DNA from: Blepharisma stoltei
Lineage: Eukaryota > Ciliophora > Heterotrichea > Heterotrichida > Blepharismidae
Reading direction: 5' to 3'
Assembly: GCA_914767885.1 (NCBI GenBank)
Contig: CAJZBQ010000038.1
Coordinates: 434,001 to 498,000, forward strand
Length of the DNA stretch: 64,000 nucleotides
A program made the translations under genes and the position numbers. Positions 10,163-23,300 of this stretch are shown here, one piece after another (the first letter of the stretch is position 1; each line of letters opens with the position of its first letter). The notes beneath the pieces were generated by a model. That model saw nothing but the letters and a program-made list of their open reading frames with translations. It was not told where the DNA came from and did not search any database.

Positions 10163-11482
10163 ACAGAAAAGAGATCTCAAAATAAGGAAATAAATAATCA
10201 GCTCTTAGAAGCCTCTGTTTTTCCGAATACCCTAATCTCAGATTTAAAAGACAAAATATGTGCCCAATCTCAGATCCCAATCGACAGACAAAGACTCCTT
10301 TACAAAGGTAAATTGCTTAAAAACCGCCAATCACTCCTAGATCTTAATGTAAATAGAGACAGTATATTATTCCTCGTCGCCAACCTTTTCCCAGAAGTCC
10401 GGACAGTTGAAGACGATCTAATTAATAATCAATTCGCTGACATCGCTCTTTCCTCTTTAGAGAACACCCAAACCATTCATATATCTCGAGGTGGAAGAAA
10501 TAGAAGAAGAGAAGTCACCAGAGCCGAAAAAATTGAATCAATTCAGCAAAGCCTCACAACGATAAATAGCCTAATTCAATGCATGAATAAAAATTATAAT
10601 GAAAATCAAGCATTCGATATAAACAAAAGAAAATTTATTATAGGGCAGTGGGTAGACGTAAAAGACACAGCTGACAATTGGCTTGAAGCCCAAGTTATAG
10701 ATACAGCTGATACTGAAGAAGATGGCGAGCAGGTGCTTATACATTATAATGGATGGGACGAAAGATGGGACGAGTGGATTAATATTTCGTCGCCAAGGAT
10801 TCAGCCGTTAAGAACACAAACTTTTCAGTCACTAAACAGTCCAACTCAGTCTCCCTTTTTGCAATATCCAGCTGATTCTCCAGGACTAAGATTTTCTTCT
10901 AGTTTAAAAGACTTGCTGCCTCAGACGCTAAAATCAATTGATTTTATTCAAAATTTGATGGACGATTTCTATACATTGAGTATAATTCTAAAGCATGAAC
11001 AAGCTAGCGAAAGAATAGGCCCGCTTCAAAATAGGATTCACGTAATGCATTTAGAAGAAGAAAAAGAGTGAGAATCTGAGCCTGTTTCAGAAGCAACACT
11101 TGGGTCTGAAGAAGAGGATTATTTAAGCTGTGAAATGGATGAAAGATATTCAGAAAGGATAATGCTTGAAAATCATTCGTTTGGGAATCATTTTGAAAAA
11201 ATAGAATGCAATGAGCAGAGATTTGGACTACTTACGATGCAGATTTCACCGCTTATGGATAGGATTGGGAGAGTTTTGGCAGACACTGCAGCTATGATTG
11301 ATAGAGGGAATAGGCAAAATAATCAGGATATAGATCAAGAAAGAGAAAATACTGGAACTGAGTCTTCAAGCTTAAGTCCTATGCCTTCTCAAGCGGAGCT
11401 TTTTTCAAGAGAGCCTGGAGTTGATATACATATCCACGCTATATTTTTAGCAGGATCAAATGATCGATATCCTTCTGAATAA
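10163..11482 (+). CDS. Ubiquitin-like plus Tudor-knot/MBT-like protein (5' end unresolved)
   Basis: Open from 10163 to TAA 11480-11482, with TGA 11072-11074 read as Trp. The N-terminal part matches a ubiquitin-like fold: VFPNTLISDLKDKICAQ followed by IPIDRQRLLYKGKLLKNRQ, the equivalent of ubiquitin's IPPDQQRLIFAGK segment; strand 1 is missing. About residues 165-225 form a Tudor-knot/chromo-barrel-like module: VDVKDTADNWLEAQVI, LIHYNGWDERWDEWI, then PRIQPLRT. The rest is long, acidic and Ser-rich. Such combinations occur in protist ubiquitin-pathway or chromatin proteins; the function is unknown. Confidence 0.6.
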
Positions 11483-11775
11483 TAAGAAAATTCATAAATG
11501 TAATGATAAGGCAATGCAATTCTCTTGGTGATAATTTAGCCTAATTTAATTAGCTTAGAAGTTTCTTTTATTCTATAAAAGCCAATGATTTCATTTTTGA
11601 TTTGTAAATAAACAGCTTCATAAATTACGAATAAAAGTAGGCTCCTGAAATTTTATAACTAAAAGAGTTTAATTTTTTTCATAATCATTTAATTTAAGAA
11701 AATTAAATCCTGCTTTGCCTAATCTTTTCTAATCATCTCTCTCAAATTTACTGTAAAATTAAATTTCAATATAAA

Positions 11776-12279
11776 ATGAGCAGATTTTGCAAGAATTGGT
11801 AATATTAATACAGCGAAAAAGAAATCTCTGAAGACGTTTTCATGCTGCACGAGGCTCATTGTGAGCGATTTCTTTGCAAGTGTCCCGAATGCGGAGAAGC
11901 AGTACCAAAGTCATTCAAAGATCAGCACATTCAAGATGTCCATCCAAAAGAAAAGTGTCCATTCTGTTATGACTTAATTGAAAAGAGCAAGCTTGAAGCC
12001 CATAAATTAGTTTGTGATAGCAAACCAAGACCATGTGAGCATTGTGGAGCCATCATGGAAATCAGCCAAATGATTGATCACGAAGATGCTTGTGGAAATA
12101 GAACAGAACAGTGCGATATATGCCAAAAATTCATCACGCTTAAAGCTATGCCTGAACATATTTTTCAATGCATGGAAAACCTTGATAAACCAAATTCCAA
12201 TGCAAAAAAGAGAAAGCCAAATGAAGATGCAAAAGCACCGAGAAAGAGAATGAAAAGGAATAAAAATGATTGGGATTAG
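11776..12279 (+). CDS. TRAF-type zinc-finger protein
   Basis: Exons 11776-11798 and 11814-12279 are separated by a 15-nt intron (GT...CAG, 11799-11813). Splicing turns FCKNC|EKEIS into a clean zinc-finger start; 162 aa. At least four C2HC units are seen: FCKNCEKEISEDVFMLHEAHC, CPECGEAVPKSFKDQHIQDVH, CPFCYDLIEKSKLEAHKLVC, and CEHCGAIMEISQMIDHEDAC. This resembles TRAF/XAF1-type fingers. The last 40 residues are basic (KKRKPNE, RKRMKRNK), a likely nuclear targeting signal. Partners unknown. Confidence 0.8.
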
Positions 12280-13368
12280 GATTTGAAGATTAAATATTTC
12301 ATATCATTTGAAAATTTTCAAACGTTTTATATTTAATAAGTTAAGTTTTATAAATATTAATTATTTATTTAGACAGTTATAACCCTTCTAGAGGGCCAAT
12401 ATAAATTTATCTGACTCCCCCCCCCTTTAAATTGAAAAAAAAAAATTTTGTTTCAATTTAAAGGGGGGTTAAGAAAATTTTTTTATAAAACAATTTATAT
12501 ATACAAATTTTTTCAGAGATAAAATTTTATAGAAAATAAATTATATAAATTTAAAGAGACAATAAATTGAGTAAATTATATTTAATAACATTATAATTTT
12601 ATGACAATGCCTATGTTTGAAGCATATATTAAATAGGGTATTAACGTATTTACATATAAAATAATGATTTTTACCTATAAAATTTTCTATTATAATAAAA
12701 TTTTGTTTCAATTTAAAAGGGGGGGTAATTTCCCAAAAAAGTAGGAATTTTACCTATATTTTGTTTCAATTTAAAGGGGGGGGGGAGTGATAACCAAATA
12801 GCAGGAATTATAATCATTATGATTTTTTGAATTAATAGGTATGCGAGATACTGCTTTATTGCAGTAACTTTAATCAATTATAATTACCATTTTTACTTTG
12901 CATAAGACAGTCAAAACGTGATATAATTGATCGTTTCTTTATAAGTTATTTATAAATAAAAATAATTTAATAATTGATTTTGATAATTGAAAAAAATTGT
13001 TATGAAAGAAAGAATATTGAAGAAACAATTAAGAATTAGTATTTAATCCGTATTTTAATTTTTTTAATGAAGAAATAGATCTGATAAATAATAAAATAAT
13101 AACTCATCTTTTGGCAGCAACCTTTGAATTTCATCGGTTACATATTGACGAATAAATTAAAAAGGAAAAGTTTTACAATTCCTGATTATTCTAACTATAT
13201 TATAGAGCTTTTGTGAATCTATCTCGGAGGGAAAATAAGCATCTCCAGTATTAGAAGCATATTTTGCATTGAAAGTATATGCAAAGAAATTATAATTTGA
13301 TTTTTAAGAATTATAATATCGAATAGAATAGTTAAATTATCTGCACTGAATGCAGCTTATTTTAATGT
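12280..13368. mobile_element. Intergenic with MITE family F, copy F1 (12415-12787), TGA duplication
   Basis: Flanked by TGA at 12412-12414 and 12788-12790. Terminal C/G runs are followed by a TTTAAATTGAAACAAAA-type motif, again as a hairpin pair at the left end and two direct copies at the right end. This is the same design as family A with a different motif. The remaining AT-rich DNA (12791-13368) shows no gene. Confidence 0.8.
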
Positions 13369-14995
<1,627 letters not shown>

Positions 14996-15613
14996 ATTAT
15001 TAGTACTGAATTCGCTGGCTGATAAAATGGTTTTGATAAATAAAGTATAAGTTGTTATATCATATTCTAATTTAATTTATTATCCGCTCGCTAATAAATA
15101 TCTTTTCGCATTTTAAAATTTTTTATTATTATAGCCTAATAGTACGTTTTTAAAAACTAATTTAACTTATATAAAAAATCTAAATTAAAATATTTAAATC
15201 TTAACCATCCACATATAGGAAAAATAATAATTTTTTTGTTTGACTTATATTTCTTTAATTGATAGGATATATTTTCTGGCTGTCAAAAAAAACCATTTTG
15301 TAAAGGTATTTTGATAAACATGGCCTTTCATATTTATTATTATATATCCATTTTATGATAATAATTTGAAATAATAAAGAAAATCTTCACTAATCATGTA
15401 AAATTAAATTTAAGAATAATATGCAATAAAAGTTTGAAAAAAATAATAAAATATTTCCAATTTTGATTAATTATTATAGTTTTGAAAATAAGCTAAATGT
15501 TTTTGTGTGAACTTAAAAATATAATTAAAGCATAAAATAATCATGATAATTATTTTTCTAATTATAGAAATTTAATCCTTAATTACAAATATAATCAACT
15601 AGTAAAAATTAAT
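14996..15613. other. AT-rich intergenic region
   Basis: Long A/T runs, no coding frame, no repeat copy recognised. It separates divergent genes, so promoters of both should lie here, but no motif stands out. Confidence 0.5.
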
Positions 15614-16693
15614 ATGGACTTAGATGTTGATCTATCAATAAAGGTACCTGTAGAACTTATATTAAAGGAATTCGAATGTCCAGTCTGCTTTGAACACATC
15701 AAAGATGCTTGCCTTACAAAATGCGGCCACGTTTTCTGCAAAGAATGCATCGAAGAATGCTTAAATCGTCGTCACGAATGTCCCAACTGCAAGATGGAAA
15801 CCTCCTTGGACCAAATAGTCAGAAATTTCCATTTAGATGGAGTCCTTAAATTGCTTCTTGAGCAGCGAGAAAAAGCAGCCAAAGAGTTTTACGACCAAAT
15901 CCTCAATCAAGTAATCCAAAGGTCAGACTCCGTCAGTAGAAACCCAATCGAAACAGTTTTTCAAGAAAATATGAGAGAAAGCTTGCTGGCTTTCGAAAAA
16001 TATTACGATGACCTCAAAGAAAGAAACGAAAGAATGAAAAACAAGCTGAGAGCAGAAGGGATCCCTGAATATGCTGAAAAAGCTGCTGAATTAGACATGC
16101 ATTTCAACAGAAGCATAGATTTAATTGTAGAAGGCTACGAGAAACATATGAAATCAATTGCTCCATCCCCAGTACTCCTACCTATAAGATTATTTTTAAA
16201 GGTACCTAAAAAAAATTTGACTTTAGATGTCCATATTCCTAGGACACATACAACGAGAGATTTAGAACAAATAATAGTGGAACATTATAATTCTAAAGGA
16301 GATCAAGTTCAGGAATTTGGCCAAGGAAATTATATAGTCCATCAAGCTGTGCAGTCAGGGGAAAATGATTTTATTATTATAGAGAATCCTATGGATCCGA
16401 TAGGGAAATTAGATATCACTCCTGGAAGTGCAATATTTTTCGATGGGAATATTTTATTGAAAAGTGATGCTCCTAAACAATGTTTTACATTGAATTTCCA
16501 AAAAGGGCAGGGGATGAAAACTAATTATTATCATTGCAGCAATTGTGGAATTAGCTGGATTTGTGAGCCTTGCGCACAAAGCTGTCATGTAGGGCATAAT
16601 GTTAAGATTGCAATCCCCAGCCATGAACCGAGCTGGGCTTGCTGCTATTGTGTAAAGAAAGGAAGATGCGTTATTCCAAATAACAAAAAATAA
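15614..16693 (+). CDS. RING-finger E3 ligase-like protein with C-terminal Cys/His zinc region
   Basis: Single exon, 359 aa, ATG 15614 to TAA. Residues 23-60 form a C3HC4 RING: CPVCFEHIKDACLTKCGHVF, then CKECIEECL and CPNCKM. A coiled helical region follows (about 90-180). The C-terminal 70 residues contain a Cys/His-rich module (YYHCSNCGISWICEPCA, then CHVGHNVKI, CCYCVKKGRC) resembling a UBR-box- or ZZ-like zinc fold. Probable ubiquitin ligase; substrate unknown. Confidence 0.75.
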   Translation: MDLDVDLSIKVPVELILKEFECPVCFEHIKDACLTKCGHVFCKECIEECLNRRHECPNCKMETSLDQIVRNFHLDGVLKLLLEQREKAAKEFYDQILNQVIQRSDSVSRNPIETVFQENMRESLLAFEKYYDDLKERNERMKNKLRAEGIPEYAEKAAELDMHFNRSIDLIVEGYEKHMKSIAPSPVLLPIRLFLKVPKKNLTLDVHIPRTHTTRDLEQIIVEHYNSKGDQVQEFGQGNYIVHQAVQSGENDFIIIENPMDPIGKLDITPGSAIFFDGNILLKSDAPKQCFTLNFQKGQGMKTNYYHCSNCGISWICEPCAQSCHVGHNVKIAIPSHEPSWACCYCVKKGRCVIPNNKK

Positions 16694-17331
16694 ATAAGAA
16701 TTTGATTTTAGAAAATTTTAAAATTCTATCTTAGCACGTATTGACTGTTTGTCCGAGGGGTCTATGGCGGTAGCTTAAGGTGCTGTTTCGAAAGGGATTG
16801 GGTTCAAATCCTATAGCAATCATTTTAATTGCCATTTAATTTCCCTTTTATTTGAAAACGCATTTATCTCATTTTTTAAACTTATTTAATTTAATCTCCT
16901 ACTATTTAAAGACTGTTTTTTTATAATGGGCATTCAAATAATGATTCTTTCTTTAATTTTCCTTGAATGAAAAGTATTTTGCTACTTCCATAAGAAAATA
17001 TGTTTTGAGCTTATTTGCTTTGTCAAGCACAAAGCATTGTCTTTTTAATTTGTATTATTATGGAAGAAATTAGAAAATTCTAGTTTGTAACCGATTGAGA
17101 TAAATACTTAGCTGGTTTTTGACTGAATTTAAATACTTAAAATAAGTATGTATAACTGTCCTTGCATACTTATCTTTCCTGTCAAGTTGATAAATGCATA
17201 GATCACCCCCCCCATCTTGCAAAATAAATAATTATTTAAAAATATCTCACAGTCACACCAGGCGCTTTTTATTTTATTAATAAATTAATCTTAAAAGAGG
17301 ATTAAGATTTTTTCTCAAAATTAATTCTTCA
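16694..17331. other. Intergenic with a tRNA-like fragment (about 16763-16821)
   Basis: A stretch with TATGGCGGTAGCTTAAGG followed 30 nt later by GGGTTCAAATCCT looks like tRNA A- and B-box promoters. However, no acceptor stem can be paired (3' side AGCAATC lacks a 5' partner), so it is not a functional tRNA by eye. The rest is AT-rich; a C-run at 17205-17212 could be an element end, but no partner was found. Confidence 0.35.
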
Positions 17332-17583
17332 ATGTCAATGCTTCTGAAACGACGAGGTCTTCATCATGAGTTTAGTGCTGTGTTTTCAAATACACTCAGC
17401 AACCCTGTAGATATTCTAAACTCTCCGATGATAAAATCTCCTATGAGCACCCCAGCAAGGATCAGCTATGCCGAGCTTAGTGAAGAATTTCATAACTCTG
17501 GTGTGAGCTACATGAGGCAACTTTTACTAACTCTTTATTACCTTGCTTCATATATTTTTGGAAATATTAAAAAGTCAAAATAA
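17332..17583 (+). CDS. Hypothetical small protein
   Basis: 83-aa frame (MSMLLKRRGLHHEFSAVFSN onward) ending at TAA 17581. It has a hydrophobic segment near the C-terminus (LLLTLYYLASYIFG). Only 66 bp separate it from the next frame, which is in another phase. It might be the first part of the same gene, but no 15-16 nt intron or IES joins them cleanly. Confidence 0.4.
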   Translation: MSMLLKRRGLHHEFSAVFSNTLSNPVDILNSPMIKSPMSTPARISYAELSEEFHNSGVSYMRQLLLTLYYLASYIFGNIKKSK

Positions 17584-17649
17584 TCTCAAAATAAAAAAAA
17601 TAAATCTTGAGTAAGAAAAACAGCCTCAAGCTACTATTCTGACTTTGGA

Positions 17650-18378
17650 ATGGACTATGAAAGTACCTATATCCTTTTGAATTCGATCGCGGATATTTTG
17701 CTCCTCAACGAAATTGAAATATTATATTGGTCTTACCTTCTGCAGAGAACTCTGCGCCATAACTTATCTCTACCTCCTCAGAACATATGCAATCTCACCG
17801 CATATCTCTCCAAGATTAGCTTCAATGAAGACATTGAGCCTTTCGAGAAAATCATGGGAGGAACCCAATTCAAGCTGCATTTTAACAACTGGCTGCTCAT
17901 TACAGATTTCTCAACAGAGCCTAATCTACGAGAAATTAACAAAATGTTCAGTCAGCTCGTGTATAATATTAAAATGGAAGATGGAGATAAAGACTATGAA
18001 GAAATGGTTGATAATCTTATGCATACCCCAAAGAGGAAAGAGAGTATGGGCTCTGAGTTAAGGAGCGAGATTTCGAGCATTGGAGATTTATAGACAAACC
18101 CTATAAATGTCCTATAAGGGTGGACATTAAAGCTGGAAACTCTCCAGTGGCTGGACCAACTGAGGTTGGTCAGATCAATTGGAGAGATGTTCATTTGCCA
18201 ACTCTCCAATTGGTTTGACCAGGCTGAGTTGGTCCAGCCACTGGAAAGTTTCCAGCTTTAATGTCCTGTCTTATTAGGCAGTTTATAGGATTTACCTATA
18301 GATGCCGAGCTGATCATTTTTCAAAAAGATTTTATGTGTGGAGAGAAACTGTCTCCAATCGATGACGATGTAAAATAG
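17650..18378 (+). CDS. Hypothetical protein interrupted by a foldback IES
   Basis: Coding parts are 17650-18090 and 18295-18378, joined with pointer GATTTA; 174 aa. The unexcised frame would stop at TAG 18091-18093. After excision the C-terminus reads GDLPIDAELIIFQKDFMCG and ends at TAG 18376. The frame is open upstream of ATG 17650 with TGA as Trp, so the start could be earlier. A helical N-terminal half (STYILLNSIADILLLNE) suggests a folded domain, but no family is recognised. Confidence 0.55.
18085..18288. mobile_element. Foldback IES, pointer GATTTA
   Basis: Pointer GATTTA at 18085-18090 and 18289-18294. Between them lies an inverted repeat with arms of about 85 bp (GACATTAAAGCTGGAAACT... 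and its complement) around a 14-nt loop. Length is 204 bp. Excision extends the host frame by 28 codons. Confidence 0.75.
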
Positions 18379-18658
18379 TGTAGCATTTAATTAAATGAAG
18401 TAAAGTAGGGCACTTAAGAGATTTTAACAGGCTTTGATAAAAATCTGATAAAAGCGATGCATTTTATGATTCTAGAAAAGCATTTAGAAAGCAAATAGGC
18501 TTCTTTTTCAAAAATCCAGCAATTTTTGATTAATATTTTATTTAACAAAATGTCTTTATTTTCTTTCATAAATAAAAAAATCAGTACTCATATCATTCTT
18601 CTCTGAAGCGGAACTATTATTTATTTATTTGTTTTGATTCTAACATAATAATTAATAA

Positions 18659-19165
18659 ATGTCCACAATAGAAACAGCAAGCTTCGAAGAAAGACTAAGA
18701 CAGGCAGCTAGGTTTAGAGAAAAATATATTGACCGAGTTCCCATAGTAATTCAAAATGACGAAAGATGCTCACTTCCTCGAACAATGCATAACAATCTGT
18801 TTATAATCCCAAAAAATAATACTGCCGGCGATTTATTAGCCCTGATCAGAAAGAAAACCTATTTACCGAAGACACAAGCAATTGCGATGTTTGTAGGGCA
18901 TCAGAACTTAGTTATGATAGATATGACTTTAAGTGAGCTTTATGAAAGATATAGAAATTTCCCTTAGATGGCGCAGTTTGCCCTTGATTTGCACGCTGGG
19001 AAAATTTTTTGATTCGACCAGTACCATATGGTTTGGTCAAACCAAAAAATTTTTTCAGTGGGCAAATCAAGGGCAAAATGCGCCATCTAAGGGAAATTTC
19101 TATATTCAGACAATGATGGATTTTTGTATATTTTGTGCACAGACCATGAGGTATTTGGCAATTAG
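18659..19165 (+). CDS. ATG8: ATG8/LC3/GABARAP-like autophagy protein
   Basis: Coding parts are 18659-18952 and 19106-19165, joined with pointer ATAT; 117 aa, the standard ATG8 length. ATG8 is conjugated to phosphatidylethanolamine on autophagosome membranes. Landmarks: RIPVI-like RVPIVIQ, FIIPKNNTAGDLLALIRKK, LSELYERY. After excision comes SDNDGFLYILCTDHEVFGN, matching the family's DGFLY...FG end. The last residue after Gly is Asn, so ATG4-type cleavage would expose Gly116. Without excision the frame ends in a stop just before the conserved tail. ATG2 is encoded elsewhere in this window. Confidence 0.93.
18949..19101. mobile_element. Foldback IES in ATG8, pointer ATAT
   Basis: Pointer ATAT at 18949-18952 and 19102-19105; 153 bp. 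Nearly the whole insertion is an inverted repeat that starts exactly at the pointer: ATATAGAAATTTCCCTTAG on the left is mirrored by CTAAGGGAAATTTCTATAT on the right. The arms continue for about 65 bp. No ORF. Confidence 0.85.
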
Positions 19166-19597
19166 AATCTTTTACAAAAAACTGATATAATAGTGTCCTT
19201 ATAATTTATCGTTAATTATTAAATATTCATTTGTGTGAATTTATATATAAAATTTCTTGATTAAAGAAATTTATATAATAAATAAAGAAAATTTATTTGT
19301 GTAATTATTATAGGTGGCTCATCTCATTTGATCAGAAACGTGTTGATTGTGTAGAAAACTTGATCGATTTTTTTTTTATAAAGACATTTGCTCAGAAAAA
19401 TCCCTTAAATTTCTATTATAATATCTTATGAGGAATAAAATTTCAATAAATTTCTCAAGGAAAGGCCACACTATTAAAGTGCACTGATCAAAAGTATACC
19501 TATTATAGGTAGATATATGTTTAATAAACAATAAGATAGGAGCTTTAGCAAGCATCAAATAAAAATTATATAAGAGTTATAAATTTAGATAAATAAA
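19166..19597. other. AT-rich intergenic region
   Basis: No supported gene; the minus frame at 19376-19558 has no coding character. Confidence 0.5.
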
Positions 19598-19900
19598 ATG
19601 GATTTTGTTCAATTGGCAAGAGGACTTCTCCCACAAAGCTTCGGAGGAAGAGTTGGAATAGGAGCTTTAGGACTAATTGGAGCTACATATGTTCTTTCAT
19701 GGCCTTATAACCTTATTCATTATCATCGAGAAGAAAAATATCGACTCTCTGTTTGCTGGGAACAATATTTAGCATATAACAATGCTTCAGAAGAAAGTTA
19801 TAAGTATTCACCTAGAGAAATAAATAGAAGAAAAATGATGTACAATGAGTGCATATGCTCAGCCCGTAAAGGAACCAAAATTTATCCTCCAGCCTTATAA
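19598..19900 (+). CDS. Small protein with one predicted membrane segment
   Basis: 100 aa, ATG 19598 to TAA 19898. An amphipathic N-terminus is followed by a Gly-rich hydrophobic stretch (GIGALGLIGATYVLSW), then a charged Tyr-rich tail with CICSARKG near the end. The layout suits a small mitochondrial or other membrane subunit, but no family is recognised. Confidence 0.5.
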   Translation: MDFVQLARGLLPQSFGGRVGIGALGLIGATYVLSWPYNLIHYHREEKYRLSVCWEQYLAYNNASEESYKYSPREINRRKMMYNECICSARKGTKIYPPAL

Positions 19901-19907
19901 GCTAAGA

Positions 19908-20139
19908 GTTATAGCCCGGGCCTACTTTGGATAGCCCTGGGATACAAGCTACCACCTCAGCCTGTGGGGTTGACTCGGGCAGCATCAGTTGCCAAGTCTA
20001 CCTCGCAAATTGGCAAGTAAAAATATACTGACACTTTTAGCTTGTGGTTGACTTGGTAACTGATGTTGTCCGAGTCAATCCCATAGGTTGAGGTGGCAAC
20101 GTATAGTCCAGGGCGATCCAAAGCCAGCCCTGGGTTATA
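19908..20139. mobile_element. Foldback element after the 100-aa gene
   Basis: GTTATA ends and arms of about 95 bp: TTGACTCGGGCAGCATCAG on the left is mirrored with some mismatches on the right, around a loop near 20025. It is much more GC-rich than its flanks. It lies just after the stop codon, so excision would not change the protein. Divergence between arms suggests it is older than the copies at 18085 and 18949. Confidence 0.7.
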
Positions 20140-20382
20140 ACACTTCATCTAAATTATTTAAATATCTAATTCTTTTATATTATTGTTCTCAAGTAGCCTT
20201 AAAACTTCGATTATGAGTTAATAAAAATTTAAAATTCTTGAAGAAAAAACTATAAAACCTTATGAATTTTTTATTAAATTTCACCTATTTTATTATTTTT
20301 TCTATTATTTCGCTATGCCAAATTTTTTTACAATGCCAATCGCTTTGTTAATGCATCCATGCACCTATAAGTTTTATACAAC

Positions 20383-23300
20383 TTATAATTCAATAATGTT
20401 TCTTTCTTCATGATGTCTTCTTAAAGGCTCAATATCAAGGAGGAGATCGGGCAAGCTCTGTATAACTGTGCTATTATATATTGAATCAAGCGACTTTGTG
20501 GACTCACTTTTATTCATTTCTGTGTACTCAACTGACGCAAGATTTGATGACGTTAGTCCTCGTTTAAGATGGCTTTCTGCCATTTTCTGCTTATTAATTG
20601 CTCGAGGGATCATCACATCTGACGTCTTAATCCAAGGATGCTGAAGTGCTTCACGGGCGGTTGGTCTTTCGTCGACGTTTCTGTTCATAAGTTTTTTTAT
20701 GAAATCAGTAGCTAATGGAGTGTATCTATCCCATAGTCCTTCAAATGGAATAGCTCCATTTAATGTAAGATCGATCAAGACTTGCTTTTCTTTATGGTCG
20801 AAAGGAAGTCTTCCAGCCAATAATAAATAGATTTATAATGAATAAAGGAATTATTTAATGTTCTTATATATTATAGACGTTTTGCTAATAAATGGTATAA
20901 ATATGCGACAATACCAATACTCCAAATATCAGCTTTAAAAGTATACCCTTCTTGGCTCAGCACCTCAGGAGCTGCATATCCTAAAGTCCCACAAGCTAAA
21001 GTCTGTATATCGTTTGGACCAGTAAGCTTTGATAAGCCAAAGTCTGCCAGTTTTATCTGTGGAATATCTGAGGTATCGCCAAGTAAAATATTTTCAGGCT
21101 TAATATCTCTATGAATAATTCCAACTTCATGCAAATAGCACACAACTTCAAGCAGCTGCTTAATTATTTGGCTTGCTGCGTATTCAGAGAACACCTTTTT
21201 CTTTACAATTCTCTCAAACAATTCTCCTCCTTCCACGATTTCCATGACTATTAACAAATGCTTTTTCGTATCAAAAACTTCTTTTAGTTGTAACGATGAC
21301 CCCCCCCCCTCAATCTTCATGTCTATTGCAACAAAAATTTTTCGAAAAAATCTTCATGCCTACTGCCACACAACATTTTTATAAAAAAAATAATGCATTT
21401 TTCTCTAGGTGAGTTTCTCAAAAAAACCATAAAACAGCGCTACTGTAGGTGTGTCAATGACCTTCTCATCGAGATTTGGACGGCTATTGTCATCGCTCGC
21501 CATTTTATTAAACTTATCTAGCTAAAAAGTACGGGAAAGTTAAGATGCGCATCAAAAATTTGTTGCAAGAGGTTTAGGATTATTACAGACAGGCGCTAGC
21601 CATATTGGTGACGCAGTCATTAAAGACCTCCCGTACGGAATATTCTACCGTTTTCGACTCCAACCCAGAGTGTCTATCCCTCTTACGAGTGCCCTTCCGG
21701 TACCTTCTGTCTCCTCCTTGCCTTGCGGCTTATGGATTTCTTCGGCCCTGCTACGGGCGATTGGAGTAGCTTGATTCCAATGATCAGCTTCTTGGAGTCT
21801 ATCGGGTGTCAAAGTGCCTTTCTTAGACAGCTACAGGAAAAAGACTGTTCCCTGTGGCCTGGGCCGAAACCCCAGTTTCTCGGTTGAGGAATGCCTATGG
21901 GTCCTCGGATCCAAAGGACGTTGCTGAGCAACTCCATTTCCAACCACAGGAAAGCAGCCAAAACCTATCCGGATACAGACTTCTTGAGCCTGCATCTGAT
22001 TCTCGGCTCGGAGTCCGTCCCAGTTCGCCGTAGCCATAAGGTCTTAACTGCTGCGCCAAGAGGGCAGGTTGACACGTGTCGCCATTTAAATGCATATAAT
22101 TTGTTGAAAGAGACATGAAAATTATTATTTTTTTATATAAAAAATTTTATATTAAAAAAATTGCATTTTTGTTGCAATAGACATGAAGATTGAGGGGGGT
22201 CATCGTTATTATTGAGATTTTTAATAATTTTTCATAGTAAATTAAAAATTATTTGTTAATCCTAGGGAATTTAAGGAGAAATAGTTTACGTTTGGATGGT
22301 CAATTAGCCTCATAATTGCGATTTCTGTCCTTAAGAACTCTTTTTCCTGCTTATTCAGCCGAATTTTATTAATGACTTTGACAGCCCATCTCATATTGGT
22401 CGAATGCTCAACTGCTTCATATACATCAGAAAATTTCCCATGGCCCAGTCTTTCTTTAAGCTCATAAAATTCTTTGAATTTCCTTGTTTTCGCAGCATTT
22501 TCAAGCATTTTGACCCATTCATCTCGATCAGTTCTTAAATCGCAGTAAATGAGGACTTCTTGGTAAGCTGCATTCTGGTGAGATAGTGAAATTCCAAATT
22601 TATTGGAAACAAGATAGTCACCAATTACATCCACATAACACCCTTCCATAAAAACGACCCCAGAAGGCATGACGTCTTCTTCATTATCAAAAAATACTAA
22701 TAAATTCTTTTTTAAAATGGCATATTTTTTTTCCAGTTCATCTTTTTCTTTGTTTTTCTTATAAACAGTCCCAGACATATCTATACAGTTTAAGCTAGGA
22801 ATTTTGCTTGGGCTTATAGGCTCACTGTTGCTTTGGTCACTTTTAGTTTTTGGGGTTTTGCAAATTTTCTTTGGAGAATCCAAGACTTTTGCAGTAGACG
22901 ACCAAATGTCTTCTTTAAAAACCGCTGAAAAAAGCTGCAGAATATTAGGGTGTTGGTCAATAAAGTTGACGAATTCTTTAAATGTGAGCACTCCTCGTTC
23001 TCCGTATTGTTCTAAAACTTGAGAAGCTAAGAGCTGGGCTTTAGAGTTGTGATGGCTCATTGTAGACTGAGTTCTGAGAGAATACGAAGAGCCGCTCCTC
23101 GATTTATGGACTATATTGAATTTACTTCTATATTTAGGAGTTCTCATACTAATTACCAAATCTGAAAAAGAGCCCTCAGCATTTGCATCTTTTTCCCCTT
23201 CTGGAACGATGGTTTTTTCTATAAGTGTTTCTTTCAGCGAATTATGAATCTATATAGCCCTTACAAGTGCTAATAATTCAGCTCGATCAATATACCCATC

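Noticed and set aside
16755..16825. Possible tRNA gene with good A- and B-box sequences
   Set aside because: No acceptor stem pairs and the T stem is imperfect, so it is at most a tRNA relic.
18085..19105. Long hairpins as transcription terminators or structured RNA genes
   Set aside because: They interrupt reading frames and are bounded by direct repeats whose removal restores proteins; an IES explains them better.
19376..19558. Minus-strand 60-codon ORF
   Set aside because: No recognisable motif, hydrophobic AT-driven composition, and no flanking evidence for a gene.
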